This document shows, one piece after another, positions 46,295 through 54,698 of a stretch of DNA of 64,000 nucleotides. The DNA comes from Paenibacillus sp. JCM 10914 (GTDB taxonomy: Bacteria > Bacillota > Bacilli > Paenibacillales > Paenibacillaceae), in assembly GCF_001315105.1 (NCBI RefSeq), contig NZ_BAZR01000005.1, positions 186,001-250,000 on the forward strand. Reading direction: 5' to 3'. The position numbers and the translations under genes were made by a program. The stretch's first letter is position 1. Each line of letters begins with the position of its first letter. The notes beneath the pieces were generated by a model. It was not told where the DNA came from, searched no databases, and saw only the letters and a program-made list of their open reading frames with translations.

Positions 46295-46323
46295 TTACAA
46301 ATCCATATAACTATAGCTATAAT
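46295..46323 (+). promoter_or_regulatory. Promoter of the S-layer-type gene
   Basis: TTACAA (46295-46300), a 17-base spacer and TATAAT (46318-46323), 69 bases before the chosen start codon. Confidence 0.6.
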
Positions 46324-46391
46324 ATCTAAAATAAAATGCTACGGAGCTGAACTTGAAGAGAAAAAGAGGGAGAAGAAAGGAAGAAACATCT

Positions 46392-49300
46392 ATGATCGGA
46401 AAAAGTTTTATAAACTCAAATGGAAGGCGTAAGGAGTATAAGAAAGTTGGAGGGCTGCTGTTTTTTTGTGTGATAATTGCTGCTGTTATGTTTTTGTCAC
46501 TTGAGGGAGGGGAAGCGGCCTCAGTTGACCCACTCGATCAATTCACGCCAGACAATCCGAATACCCATGGCGGGTCTCATGATGTGGGTCAAAGCTTTAC
46601 TGCTGGGCTAACAGGCTATATGTACGATCTTGAATTAATTATGCTCAATGAATCAGCTCCTTTGGTTACGGTGACAGTTGAAATTCTGGAAGGGCAGACG
46701 ATGACAGGCAATGTGTTGGGTACGGTGAGCTTTCAGAGCAGTGCCGTTGTTCATAGGATTCCGGGGGGATGGGTTCCCATAAGATTTACGGAAGGCGTTT
46801 ATCTGGAAGCAGGAGAAACGTACACGATTAAAATGACAACGTCGCTTCAGACTCAACAGCTGCAATGGAGCATGTTTTCGTCGGATGTGTACAGTGGAGG
46901 GGGGCCATACTATCTTGGTCACTGGAATCATCCCTCATCGGATTATGGATTCCGAACATATGTCGCAGCTGAACAGCGCGATTATTCAACGACTTTGTCT
47001 GTTCCAGTGGTGTCAGGGATCTATGGAGATGCTGTCCAATTGAAGGCTGAGTTGACAGCTGGGGGAATAGCGCTGCCTTCGCAGATGGTATCCTTTGAGA
47101 TTAACGGGGTGTCTGCTGGGTCTGCGCAGACGAACGAGCACGGAAGTGCAGTAATTAACTATGCGTTTATGGTTCCAGGTAGTTATACGATAACGGCATC
47201 CTATGCGGGAGACAGTCCTTATCAGTCGAGCAGTGGGACGGGTACATTAAACGTGGATAGGAGACCGTTAACGGTAACAGCTAATGATGTGGGGATGCAA
47301 TATGGCAGCCAGATTCCAACTATGACTGCCTCCTTCTCGGGACTAGCGTCTTGGGATACGGCTACTTCTGTTGGAGTACCATCATTCTCAATAAACGCAA
47401 CTTCGGGAAGTAACGTTGGGCAGTATACTATTACACCATCTGGCGTGACATCGGGGTACTATACAGTAACGTATGTTCCAGGAATTTTGACGATTGAGGA
47501 GGCTCCGCTTAGTGTTACGGTAGATAACGTAACCCGATTTTACGGAGCAAGTAACCCAACGTTTGTTGGTACGGTAACGGGTGCGCGAGCTCAAGATGGG
47601 ATTACCGTGGCCTATGCAACAACAGCGGATGAAATGAGCGAAGTCGGAACATATCCAATTAATGCGTCACTGAATGATCCGAACGGTAGGCTGGGGAATT
47701 ATGATGTTACGACAACATCTGGAACACTGACGGTTGATCAAGCTCCTTTGACTGTGACGCCAGACTCATTTGCACGCTGGGAGAATTACGACAACCCCGT
47801 GCTAACAGGATCTATAGCTGGTGTCATCGGTACAGATGATATTACGGCACTCTATGAGACCATCGCCGTGAGGAGCAGTGCAGTGGGAACGTATACCATT
47901 GATACCGAAATTAACGATCCACAAGACAGAATTGGAAACTATGATGTTACAGTTGTACCTGCGGAGCTTGTTGTGTATGCCGCTCCATTGCCCATCTTGT
48001 CGGGCGGGGATACGGACCAGAGTGTCACGGGTGATGTTGGATTGCCGATGACAGACGGAGGAGGAAGACCGATTGTGTGGACTTCCTCAGATAACGATTT
48101 GCTTGATTCGGCAACTGGTAGCGTACAGCGACCATCCTATTTGGAGGGAGACGCAGAGATCACGCTTCAGGCCAGAGTTACGGCAAATGGAGAGGTGTAC
48201 GAGGTATTCTACGATTTGACTATACTTGCGGAGGATATGACAGACGAGGAAGCTGTGGCGATCGATGCTCAGGATGTAGAAATCGGTTATACACCGGGAG
48301 ACGATGCCGCACAGGTACGTGGTACTGTTACGCTACCTACTAGCGGAGCCAATGGGTCGACAATAGCGTGGACATCTTCACTCCCAACTGTGATTGACCC
48401 AGATACCGGAGCTGTTCGTAGACCCTCTTTCTTCACAGGCGATCAATCTGTCACGCTAGAGGCTACGATATCCAAGGGAACAGCAACCCAGACGCTGACG
48501 TTCCAACTCACAGTTATACGTACGAATAATATGGGGGGCGGAGGCCATGGAGGAACAGGAAATATTGATGGAACAGGAAATATTGATGGAACAGAACCTG
48601 TGCCACCTAAACCAGGGCTTTATGTTGAAATTGAAACGCCACAAGGAAAAAAGAGAATTGAACTCTCCCGTGCTGATGGGGCTAAGGGGATAATACGAAT
48701 CGCTACGGACGAAGCGGTTGGAGAATTCACGCTTCACGGTGAGGTGATCCAGCGACTCAAAGCGTTAAATGCGGACATGGTGCTTACCTTTGCTACATCG
48801 TTGAAGGAAATAGATTTCCCACTGGCCGAATGGGGGAGCACGAAAGAAGACAGTGCTCTTGCGATAAGGATTAGTAATGAAAAAGAAGATTCGAGAATTG
48901 CTTCTGTCATTAGTGAGCTGGAGGCTCAGGTCCTTGCCGGTCCAATTCGATTTGAGGCAAAAGAGCTTAGTAGAAACGAGCAGCAGGTAGGGCTTAGTCC
49001 GTTCTCACAAAATGTTGAACGACGCATATCGTTAGGGAATGTGTCCGTATCCGAAACATCTACCGTTGTATGGTGGGATGAGGAGCGATATGAGCTGAGG
49101 TATGTTCCTGCACGTTTTTCGACGGAGAACGGAGAGTCTGTGGCGATTGTACAGAGCAAAGGCACAGGTCTTTACTTCGTCATCGACCGAAAGGTGAGCT
49201 TTGATGACATGCAAGGTCACTGGGGAAGAAAAGAAGCGGAAAGGCTTGCTTCTAAATTAATCGTGCAGGGGCGTGGAGCGAATCAGTTTGATCCGAAAGG

Positions 49301-49751
49301 TACACTTACACGTGCTGAGACGGCTGCCTTATTGACTAGGGCTCTCGGTATGTTATCTTCGGGAACAGGTTCAAGCTTTACTGATGTTCAGGCCCAATGG
49401 TACGCGGCAGATGTTGTTGCCGCAGCACAGAGTGGTCTAATTACAGGCTATAGTGATGGAACGTTCCGACCTAGTGAGTCCATTACTCGACAGGAGCTGG
49501 CGGTTATGATGACAAGAGCCCTCGCTCTTGGAGAGGGAGAGGGTGACCGTCAACAGTCTCAGGCAGGTCAATGGCAGCCAGTGGATGCAGATCATGTATC
49601 CCCTTGGGCAGTAGAAGCCATTCATCAAGCGATTGGTCTGGGAATTATGAAGGGTGACGAATCTGGCTATATTCGACCGCGGGCAGTCACTTCACGAGCA
49701 GAAATGGTCGTGATGCTTTCCCGCATGTTGCAAGTACTGAACGGAATTTAA
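46392..49751 (+). CDS. S-layer-homology surface protein with MBG and Ig-like repeats
   Basis: About 1,119 residues. ATG 46392 follows AAAGGAAG; a TTG at 46353 would extend it by 13 residues. Signal region: VGGLLFFCVIIAAVMFLSLE. Order: an N-terminal beta-sandwich (HDVGQSFTAGLTGYMYDLEL), an Ig-like domain, three MBG-type repeats (each starting PLTVT or PLSVT and ending in YDVT/GTLTV), two atrophied Ig-like domains (IVWTSSDNDLLDSATGSVQR and IAWTSSLPTVIDPDTGAVRR), a Gly-rich linker, a ~150-residue domain, and three SLH motifs (about residues 935-1118) that bind the pyruvylated secondary cell-wall polymer. It is probably an adhesin or structural surface protein. No catalytic site seen. Confidence 0.85.
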   Translation: MIGKSFINSNGRRKEYKKVGGLLFFCVIIAAVMFLSLEGGEAASVDPLDQFTPDNPNTHGGSHDVGQSFTAGLTGYMYDLELIMLNESAPLVTVTVEILEGQTMTGNVLGTVSFQSSAVVHRIPGGWVPIRFTEGVYLEAGETYTIKMTTSLQTQQLQWSMFSSDVYSGGGPYYLGHWNHPSSDYGFRTYVAAEQRDYSTTLSVPVVSGIYGDAVQLKAELTAGGIALPSQMVSFEINGVSAGSAQTNEHGSAVINYAFMVPGSYTITASYAGDSPYQSSSGTGTLNVDRRPLTVTANDVGMQYGSQIPTMTASFSGLASWDTATSVGVPSFSINATSGSNVGQYTITPSGVTSGYYTVTYVPGILTIEEAPLSVTVDNVTRFYGASNPTFVGTVTGARAQDGITVAYATTADEMSEVGTYPINASLNDPNGRLGNYDVTTTSGTLTVDQAPLTVTPDSFARWENYDNPVLTGSIAGVIGTDDITALYETIAVRSSAVGTYTIDTEINDPQDRIGNYDVTVVPAELVVYAAPLPILSGGDTDQSVTGDVGLPMTDGGGRPIVWTSSDNDLLDSATGSVQRPSYLEGDAEITLQARVTANGEVYEVFYDLTILAEDMTDEEAVAIDAQDVEIGYTPGDDAAQVRGTVTLPTSGANGSTIAWTSSLPTVIDPDTGAVRRPSFFTGDQSVTLEATISKGTATQTLTFQLTVIRTNNMGGGGHGGTGNIDGTGNIDGTEPVPPKPGLYVEIETPQGKKRIELSRADGAKGIIRIATDEAVGEFTLHGEVIQRLKALNADMVLTFATSLKEIDFPLAEWGSTKEDSALAIRISNEKEDSRIASVISELEAQVLAGPIRFEAKELSRNEQQVGLSPFSQNVERRISLGNVSVSETSTVVWWDEERYELRYVPARFSTENGESVAIVQSKGTGLYFVIDRKVSFDDMQGHWGRKEAERLASKLIVQGRGANQFDPKGTLTRAETAALLTRALGMLSSGTGSSFTDVQAQWYAADVVAAAQSGLITGYSDGTFRPSESITRQELAVMMTRALALGEGEGDRQQSQAGQWQPVDADHVSPWAVEAIHQAIGLGIMKGDESGYIRPRAVTSRAEMVVMLSRMLQVLNGI
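48552..48593 (+). repeat. 18-bp tandem repeat in the S-layer gene
   Basis: GGAACAGGAAATATTGAT is present twice in full (48552-48569, 48570-48587) plus a partial third copy. It encodes GTGNID units in the linker before the C-terminal part. A likely slippage site. Confidence 0.85.
49612..49723 (+). repeat. SLH-tail repeat, parent copy
   Basis: The 112-bp partner of 45287-45398 (two differences), within the last SLH motif of the intact surface-protein gene. Confidence 0.85.
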
Positions 49752-49770
49752 TAGATTTATGAATGAAAAT

Positions 49771-49819
49771 GCGTAAATGCAAGGGTTCATAGCCCAGCGG
49801 TTACGCTTTTTCTTTTTTT
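49771..49819 (+). terminator. Rho-independent terminator of the S-layer gene
   Basis: GCGTAA / TTACGC stem with an inner GGG / CCC pairing, followed by a long T-rich run. Confidence 0.75.
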
Positions 49820-49824
49820 ATACT

Positions 49825-49872
49825 AAAGCTCGCCCAGATCGTCTGCCTGAAACCGGCCATGTACTGGTTCCA
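49825..49872. repeat. 48-bp fragment of the glnM start region
   Basis: Matches 51244-51291 (inside glnM, near its start) at 45 of 48 positions. It lies isolated between the S-layer terminator and the second 173-bp repeat, a scar of an earlier rearrangement of the glutamine-transporter operon. Confidence 0.8.
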
Positions 49873-50044
49873 TTTATGTAATAGACGGTAGGGGGAGGCG
49901 GATTGTTGCAAACGGAACCAAATACCCGGGAACCGCAGGCTCCCGGGGGATGGACTTCAACCATGGTGAATAGATTTTGGCTAGATCTGCCTTGCCTCGA
50001 GTCGCCTGGCGATGATCGACAGCGTGTAATTCAAGGTGAAATAC
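49872..50044. repeat. 173-bp direct repeat, copy 2
   Basis: Partner of 45114-45286. This is the parent copy, continuous with the intact glnP gene. The inverted repeat CCCGGGA / TCCCGGG (49925-49947) may serve as terminator of the gln operon on the minus strand. Confidence 0.9.
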
Positions 50045-50631
50045 AGGGCCGAAGCGAGGATGAGTGCAGGGATGACAAAGTTATGGTTGGAGCCGCTGAG
50101 AATTTTAACGTGCCGCATCAACTCAGGTAATGCAATGATAATGGCAAGCGAAGTATCCTTAATTAAGGAAATGAATTGGCTTACCATCGGTGGTGACATT
50201 CTGCGCAAGGCAAGCGGGAGTATGACGTGGCGCAGCGTCTGCATATAACTAAGTCCCGAAGCTCTTGCCGCTTCGATCTGCCCCTTATCGACAGACACGA
50301 GGCCGCTGCGAACAATCTCAGAGATCATAGCCCCTTCAAATAAAGTTAATCCGAGCACGGCTGCCCAGAACACCGGAAGGCGTATGCCTGTCTGTGGCAG
50401 TATAATTCCGATGAAGAAGATGATCAGCAGCAGCGGCAGGCAGCGAATTAGGTCGATCAATACGGCTAACACGCGTGACAGAACCCGGATCTTGGCATAC
50501 CTCACCGTACCCAGCACGGTCCCGAGAATGAAGCTGAATACAATGGACAAGCCGGCAACCTGGAGGGTGATCCAAAACCCTGTGAGCAGGTACCGCAGAT
50601 TCGGCCAGGTGTATGTACCGACAAAATCCAT
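49981..50631 (-). CDS. glnP: Polar amino-acid ABC transporter permease
   Basis: A 216-residue HisM/GlnP-type permease: start LLTGFWITLQVAGLSIVFSF, EAA-type loop GQIEAARASGLSYMQTLRHV, and a conserved end. ATG 50631 follows AAGGAGGTGATATGAA. It is the last gene of a four-gene minus-strand operon in the order ATPase, binding protein, permease, permease, the same order as glnQHMP of Bacillus subtilis. The channel is formed with the upstream permease. Its last 64 bases are duplicated 4.8 kb away. Confidence 0.85.
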   Translation of the reverse strand: MDFVGTYTWPNLRYLLTGFWITLQVAGLSIVFSFILGTVLGTVRYAKIRVLSRVLAVLIDLIRCLPLLLIIFFIGIILPQTGIRLPVFWAAVLGLTLFEGAMISEIVRSGLVSVDKGQIEAARASGLSYMQTLRHVILPLALRRMSPPMVSQFISLIKDTSLAIIIALPELMRHVKILSGSNHNFVIPALILASALYFTLNYTLSIIARRLEARQI

Positions 50632-50667
50632 TTCATATCACCTCCTTATCATAAACGGTTCGCTGGC

Positions 50668-51333
50668 TCAATTGCTTCTGGCGAATCGACGTTCCATATA
50701 CTGGACGGCAAGGCTGAGTGGAACGGTCAGCACGAGATAGAACGCAGCTACGAGCGTATAGACCGGTAGCCCTTTGAAGGTACTAAGATTGATAAGATCG
50801 GCATAATACATCAAGTCGAGTCCGGCGATGACGCCCAGGACGGAAGAGTTCTTGACCAGATTGAGCATTTGGTTTCCGATCGCTGGCAATACGACTTTGA
50901 TGGCTTGGGGCAGCACGATATAGCGCATGTTCTGGATATAGCTGAGTCCGGATGAACGGGCGGCCTCCGATTGCCCCGAAGGGACAGCTTGCAGGCCAGC
51001 CCGAATGGCTTCGGCAATGAAAGCAGCTGTGTAGAACGTCAGGCCTAGCGTACCTGCCGGAAATGGCTCAATCGGGAAACCGAGCGCCGGGAGTCCGAGG
51101 AAAAAGAAAAATACGACCATTAAAACAGGGATATTGCGAATGAATTCGACATAGACCGTGCCTAGTGCTTGCAGGATGCGTATCGGAGCGATACGCATAA
51201 TGGCAATGAGCGTGCCGAAGGCGAGACTTCCGATAAGACCCAGAAAGCTCGCCCAGATCGTTTGCCTGAAACCGGCCATGTATTGGTCCCAGTGGTCGAA
51301 CAAGATGCTAAAATCCCATATATTTAAATGCAA
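50668..51333 (-). CDS. glnM: Polar amino-acid ABC transporter permease
   Basis: A 221-residue permease. Start region FRQTIWASFLGLIGSLAFGT and loop GQSEAARSSGLSYIQNMRYI are family-typical. The start is TTG 51333 with AGGAGGTGAACC just before it. It is separated by 36 bases from glnP and about 130 bases from glnH. A 48-bp piece of its start region is also found at 49825-49872. Confidence 0.85.
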   Translation of the reverse strand: MHLNIWDFSILFDHWDQYMAGFRQTIWASFLGLIGSLAFGTLIAIMRIAPIRILQALGTVYVEFIRNIPVLMVVFFFFLGLPALGFPIEPFPAGTLGLTFYTAAFIAEAIRAGLQAVPSGQSEAARSSGLSYIQNMRYIVLPQAIKVVLPAIGNQMLNLVKNSSVLGVIAGLDLMYYADLINLSTFKGLPVYTLVAAFYLVLTVPLSLAVQYMERRFARSN

Positions 51334-51467
51334 GGTGGTTCACCTCCTCTGTACGGCCGTCACGGGAAAGGACCCGCTCGCTGCCAGCGAGCGGATGATT
51401 GAAGGCAAGCTCCAGTTCCATCAAGCCATTGCATGAAGCGTGGCCGTACCGTCCAAGCCAGATTACA

Positions 51468-52276
51468 TTACTCCGGTTTGATGCCCATCCACTGCTCATA
51501 CAGCTGCTCGTATTCCCCGCTGTCCTTCATCTCCTGCAACAGCTCGTTGACGGTCTTCACGAAATCCTCGTTGCCTTTCTTGATGGCCATGCCGTAGGCT
51601 CATCCGTAAAGTTGCCGCCTACGAGCTCATATCCAGGATCCTGCTGCTGCATGCCGAGCAGAATGGCGTTGTCCGTTGTTAGTGCATCGCCTTGGCCGGC
51701 TCGGAGCGCCGTAAAGGCATCCTGGTAGTTCTCGAATTCAAGGATAACGGCATCCGGCGCTTTCTCGCGAATGTTCTGTGCAGACGTCGAGCCTTTCACC
51801 GTGAGCACCTTCGTATCTTTATTCAGGCTCTCGAGCCCCGTGATCGAGCTGCCTTTCTTCACCAGCAGGGATTGGCCGGCTTCGAAGTACACATCGCTGA
51901 AATCGACTTGTTCTTTCCGTTCTTCCGTAATGGTCATCGTAGCGATGATAATATCGATATCGCCATTCCTTAGCATGTCGATTCGGGTCTTGGAAGTGAC
52001 TTCTTTCAATTCGACTTTCGTCTCATCTCCGAGAATTTTCTTGGCGAGTGCTTTGGCGATATCGATATCGAAACCCTCCACGTTCCCGGTGGCTGGGTCC
52101 TGGAGGCCGAATAGCTTCGTATCGTATTTCACGCCTGCCACGACCTTACCTCGTTTCTTGATGGCATCCAGCGTGCTGGTGTCGCTCGAGCCTCCACAAC
52201 CCGCCGCGACAAGCATGATCATCAGCGCCAGTATAGCTGACCCCCACCGAAATGTTCTGGATAAACGTTTACTCAT
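51468..52276 (-). CDS. glnH: Amino-acid ABC transporter substrate-binding lipoprotein (one frameshift in this sequence)
   Basis: A 269-residue lipoprotein after one A is restored on the plus strand at about 51596 (CCGTAGGCTCAT read as CCGTAAGGCTCAT), which gives NFTDEPYGMAIKKGNEDFVK and a normal end EQLYEQWMGIKPE. Signal and lipobox LMIMLVAAGCGG; body with KYDTKLFGLQDPATGNVEGF and DIDIIIATMTITEERKEQVD, typical of Glu/Gln/Asp binders. ATG 52276 follows AAGGGGGATC. It delivers the amino acid to the two permeases. Confidence 0.85.
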
Positions 52277-52319
52277 GTTTAAGATCCCCCTTAACAAAAT
52301 ATGGTCTGCTCCATTATCG

Positions 52320-53048
52320 TTAGTGATGAAGAAGCCGACTGAGAAATACGCGTGCACGTTCTTCGCGAGGTTGGTTGAAGAAATCCGCAGACGCTGTATC
52401 CTCGACAATACGGCCCTCGTCCATGAAGATAATGCGGTCGGCGACTTCCCTCGCGAAGCCCATCTCATGGGTAACGATGACCATCGTCATGCCTTGATGG
52501 GCAAGCGAACGCATCACGTCCAGTACCTCGCCGATCATCTCCGGATCAAGAGCTGAGGTCGGCTCATCAAAGAGCATGATTTTCGGATTCATCGTTAAGG
52601 CGCGGGCGATGGCTACCCGCTGCTGTTGTCCGCCTGACAACTGGGAGGGGTAGCTGTCCGCTTTATCGGCAATGCCGACACGACGGAGATAGACATTCGC
52701 CTGCTCGGTTGCCTGCTCTTTGCTCAGCCCGAGTACCTTCATCGGAGCGAGTGTGATGTTATCGATCACTTTTTTGTGTGGGTAGAGATTGAAATGCTGG
52801 AATACCATGCCGATATCCTGACGGAACCGATTCAGGTTCAACTTGCGATCATGAACATGGCTCCCATTGACGATGAGCTCACCGTCGCTAATCCCCTCAA
52901 GTCGATTCATGCAGCGAAGCAGCGTACTTTTCCCGGAGCCGGAAGGTCCGACCACGACGACAACCTCACCTTGTGCGATGGTCAAGTCGATTTCTTTCAG
53001 AACGTGGAAGGTTCCGAAGAATTTGTGGACACGCTTGAATTCAATCAG
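52320..53048 (-). CDS. glnQ: Amino-acid ABC transporter ATP-binding protein (probable CTG start)
   Basis: A 242-residue ATPase: Walker [11 protein letters not shown] loop [11 protein letters not shown], signature [15 protein letters not shown], Walker [15 protein letters not shown] loop TH. ATG at 52985 would remove the first strand; homologues begin with M-I-E-F-K. The codons ATT GAA TTC AAG CGT are preceded by CTG at 53048, which lies nine bases after AGGAGG. No in-frame ATG, GTG or TTG exists upstream, so either a rare CTG start or a base error is likely. First gene of the operon. Confidence 0.85.
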   Translation of the reverse strand: MIEFKRVHKFFGTFHVLKEIDLTIAQGEVVVVVGPSGSGKSTLLRCMNRLEGISDGELIVNGSHVHDRKLNLNRFRQDIGMVFQHFNLYPHKKVIDNITLAPMKVLGLSKEQATEQANVYLRRVGIADKADSYPSQLSGGQQQRVAIARALTMNPKIMLFDEPTSALDPEMIGEVLDVMRSLAHQGMTMVIVTHEMGFAREVADRIIFMDEGRIVEDTASADFFNQPREERARVFLSRLLHH

Positions 53049-53232
53049 TGGATATCCCCTCCTATTGGTTTGGTATGGGATGAGAGAATGACATGTAAGC
53101 TTTTGTCCATCTTTGGTGCCAGGCCCTTTAACACTGGTATGGTAACAGGAGCTTGTTCCATTCCACTTTCGGGAAAATTTGTATCAATATTATGAAAAGT
53201 GGTCTATAATTGGGGTGAAAGAAGGGGGAAGC

Positions 53233-54408
53233 ATGAAATCACGTGGGGCAATAACTGAAATCGACCTGGTTCGCGGATTTGCAATGATGGGCGTGCTGAT
53301 GGTGCATGCGACTTCATTCGCTACCGTTCGAATGCGCGGGGACGATTTTTTTGGGTTGTATAACTTTTTGAACATTTTCTCGAAGGTCGGAACAACGACT
53401 TTCATATTCCTGAGCAGCTTTGTGCTGTTCTATAACTATTATCATCGTACGTTTGGACGCAGCGATCTCGCGCGTTTTTTCCAGAAACGGATGATGTATA
53501 TTGTGGTGCCGTATCTGGTATTCTCGGTTATCTTTTTCACAGTGGCTTGGTATCATCGCGGGGGAGTGACCGATATCACGGCGATGCTCCAGAGCTTTTG
53601 GCCGAAGCTGGCGACGGGAAAGGCGTACACGCACCTGTATTTTATTTTCATCAATATCCAGTTCTATCTGCTATTTCCGCTGGTGCTGCTGCTTCTCAAG
53701 CGTTATCGATGGCTGGCTGCTTCCAGCGTGTTGATTGGGATCGTGCTGCAATGGATATTCTATATCGGCAATGATGCTTGGTGGCACGTAGTTAATCGCA
53801 ATAGCTGGTCGTTCTCCTACCTATCCTATTATTTTCTCGGGGCCTGGCTGGGGATTTACTATGAGCGAGTAAGATCGTGGTTGACGGATGCCGGTTCAGG
53901 CTTCGGTCGCAGGTTGGGCTGGATGCTGTTATGGGGCGTATGGCTTGGTGCGGCTCTCGTGCATATTGGTCTAAGATACAATCAGCGCCTGTTTGGCGTG
54001 GAATACCATCCTCTGTTGTATGATGCCTTTTGGAACGTGCACACATTGACTACCACACTTGTTATGATGCAAGTGGCGTTTCGCTTTGGCGGATCACGTG
54101 TTTGGTGGCTCCGCGGCTTCCGTAGGCTCGGAGTGTACTCTTTTGGTATTTATCTTGTGCATCCGCTCGTACTGCTCGTCTATCGCGAATTTCCGCTGCG
54201 TACGGACCATTCCTGGCTGCAACTGCTCTGGTATGCGGGCGGATTGGGAAGTGCGATTCTCGTGTCGTACCTTGTCGTATATAGCATCAGTCGGCTTGGG
54301 GGCTGGACCTGGATCCTGTTCGGCAAATTGCCAGGAAGACTCAGTACTGGTAAGGAGCCGGTGCAGCAGGTGAGCGGGAAGACCTCGGTATCCGAGACGA
54401 CATCGTAA
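53233..54408 (+). CDS. Acyltransferase 3 (OafA/OatA-like) membrane protein
   Basis: A 391-residue protein with about ten membrane helices. It starts with the family hallmark EIDLVRGFAMMGVLMVHATS (Asp/Arg and His of the acyltransferase motif) and includes RFFQKRMMYIVVPYLVFSVI and YFLGAWLGIYYERVRSWL. Members transfer acetyl or other acyl groups to cell-surface sugars, teichoic acids or lipids. ATG 53233 follows AAGGGGGAAGC; an earlier start at 53179 is less likely. It is monocistronic, divergent from glnQ, and ended by a strong terminator. The acceptor is unknown. Confidence 0.83.
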   Translation: MKSRGAITEIDLVRGFAMMGVLMVHATSFATVRMRGDDFFGLYNFLNIFSKVGTTTFIFLSSFVLFYNYYHRTFGRSDLARFFQKRMMYIVVPYLVFSVIFFTVAWYHRGGVTDITAMLQSFWPKLATGKAYTHLYFIFINIQFYLLFPLVLLLLKRYRWLAASSVLIGIVLQWIFYIGNDAWWHVVNRNSWSFSYLSYYFLGAWLGIYYERVRSWLTDAGSGFGRRLGWMLLWGVWLGAALVHIGLRYNQRLFGVEYHPLLYDAFWNVHTLTTTLVMMQVAFRFGGSRVWWLRGFRRLGVYSFGIYLVHPLVLLVYREFPLRTDHSWLQLLWYAGGLGSAILVSYLVVYSISRLGGWTWILFGKLPGRLSTGKEPVQQVSGKTSVSETTS

Positions 54409-54425
54409 AAAAAGAATAGGATGAT

Positions 54426-54479
54426 AAGCCATGGCTGTGCTAAGAATGAAAATTCTTGCATCACCATGGCTTTGATTTT
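54426..54479 (+). terminator. Rho-independent terminator of the acyltransferase gene
   Basis: AAGCCATGG / CCATGGCTT outer stem, TGC-AAGAAT / ATTCTT-GCA inner stem with GAAA loop, followed by a T-rich run. Confidence 0.85.
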
Positions 54480-54698
54480 GCTTAGCCATCGATCCCGAGG
54501 ATTGCTCTTTTTCTCTGCTTCCACGGGAGTTTAACGGGAGGGGTTCGTATTCGGATGGTCTCCTCAATGATCAGAGTCAAATTTCAGATAAGGTGCTCTT
54601 TTTTTCGGAAACCGGAGTGATCGACGGGATCTCGTGCTATATTTTATTGGGATAGGAGATGGAAGCAGGCTGAGATTCCAAGGTGAGGAGATGAGAAG

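Noticed and set aside
45114..49876. Insertion sequence or transposon between the 173-bp repeats
   Set aside because: No transposase, no terminal inverted repeats, and the repeats come from a known neighbouring gene.
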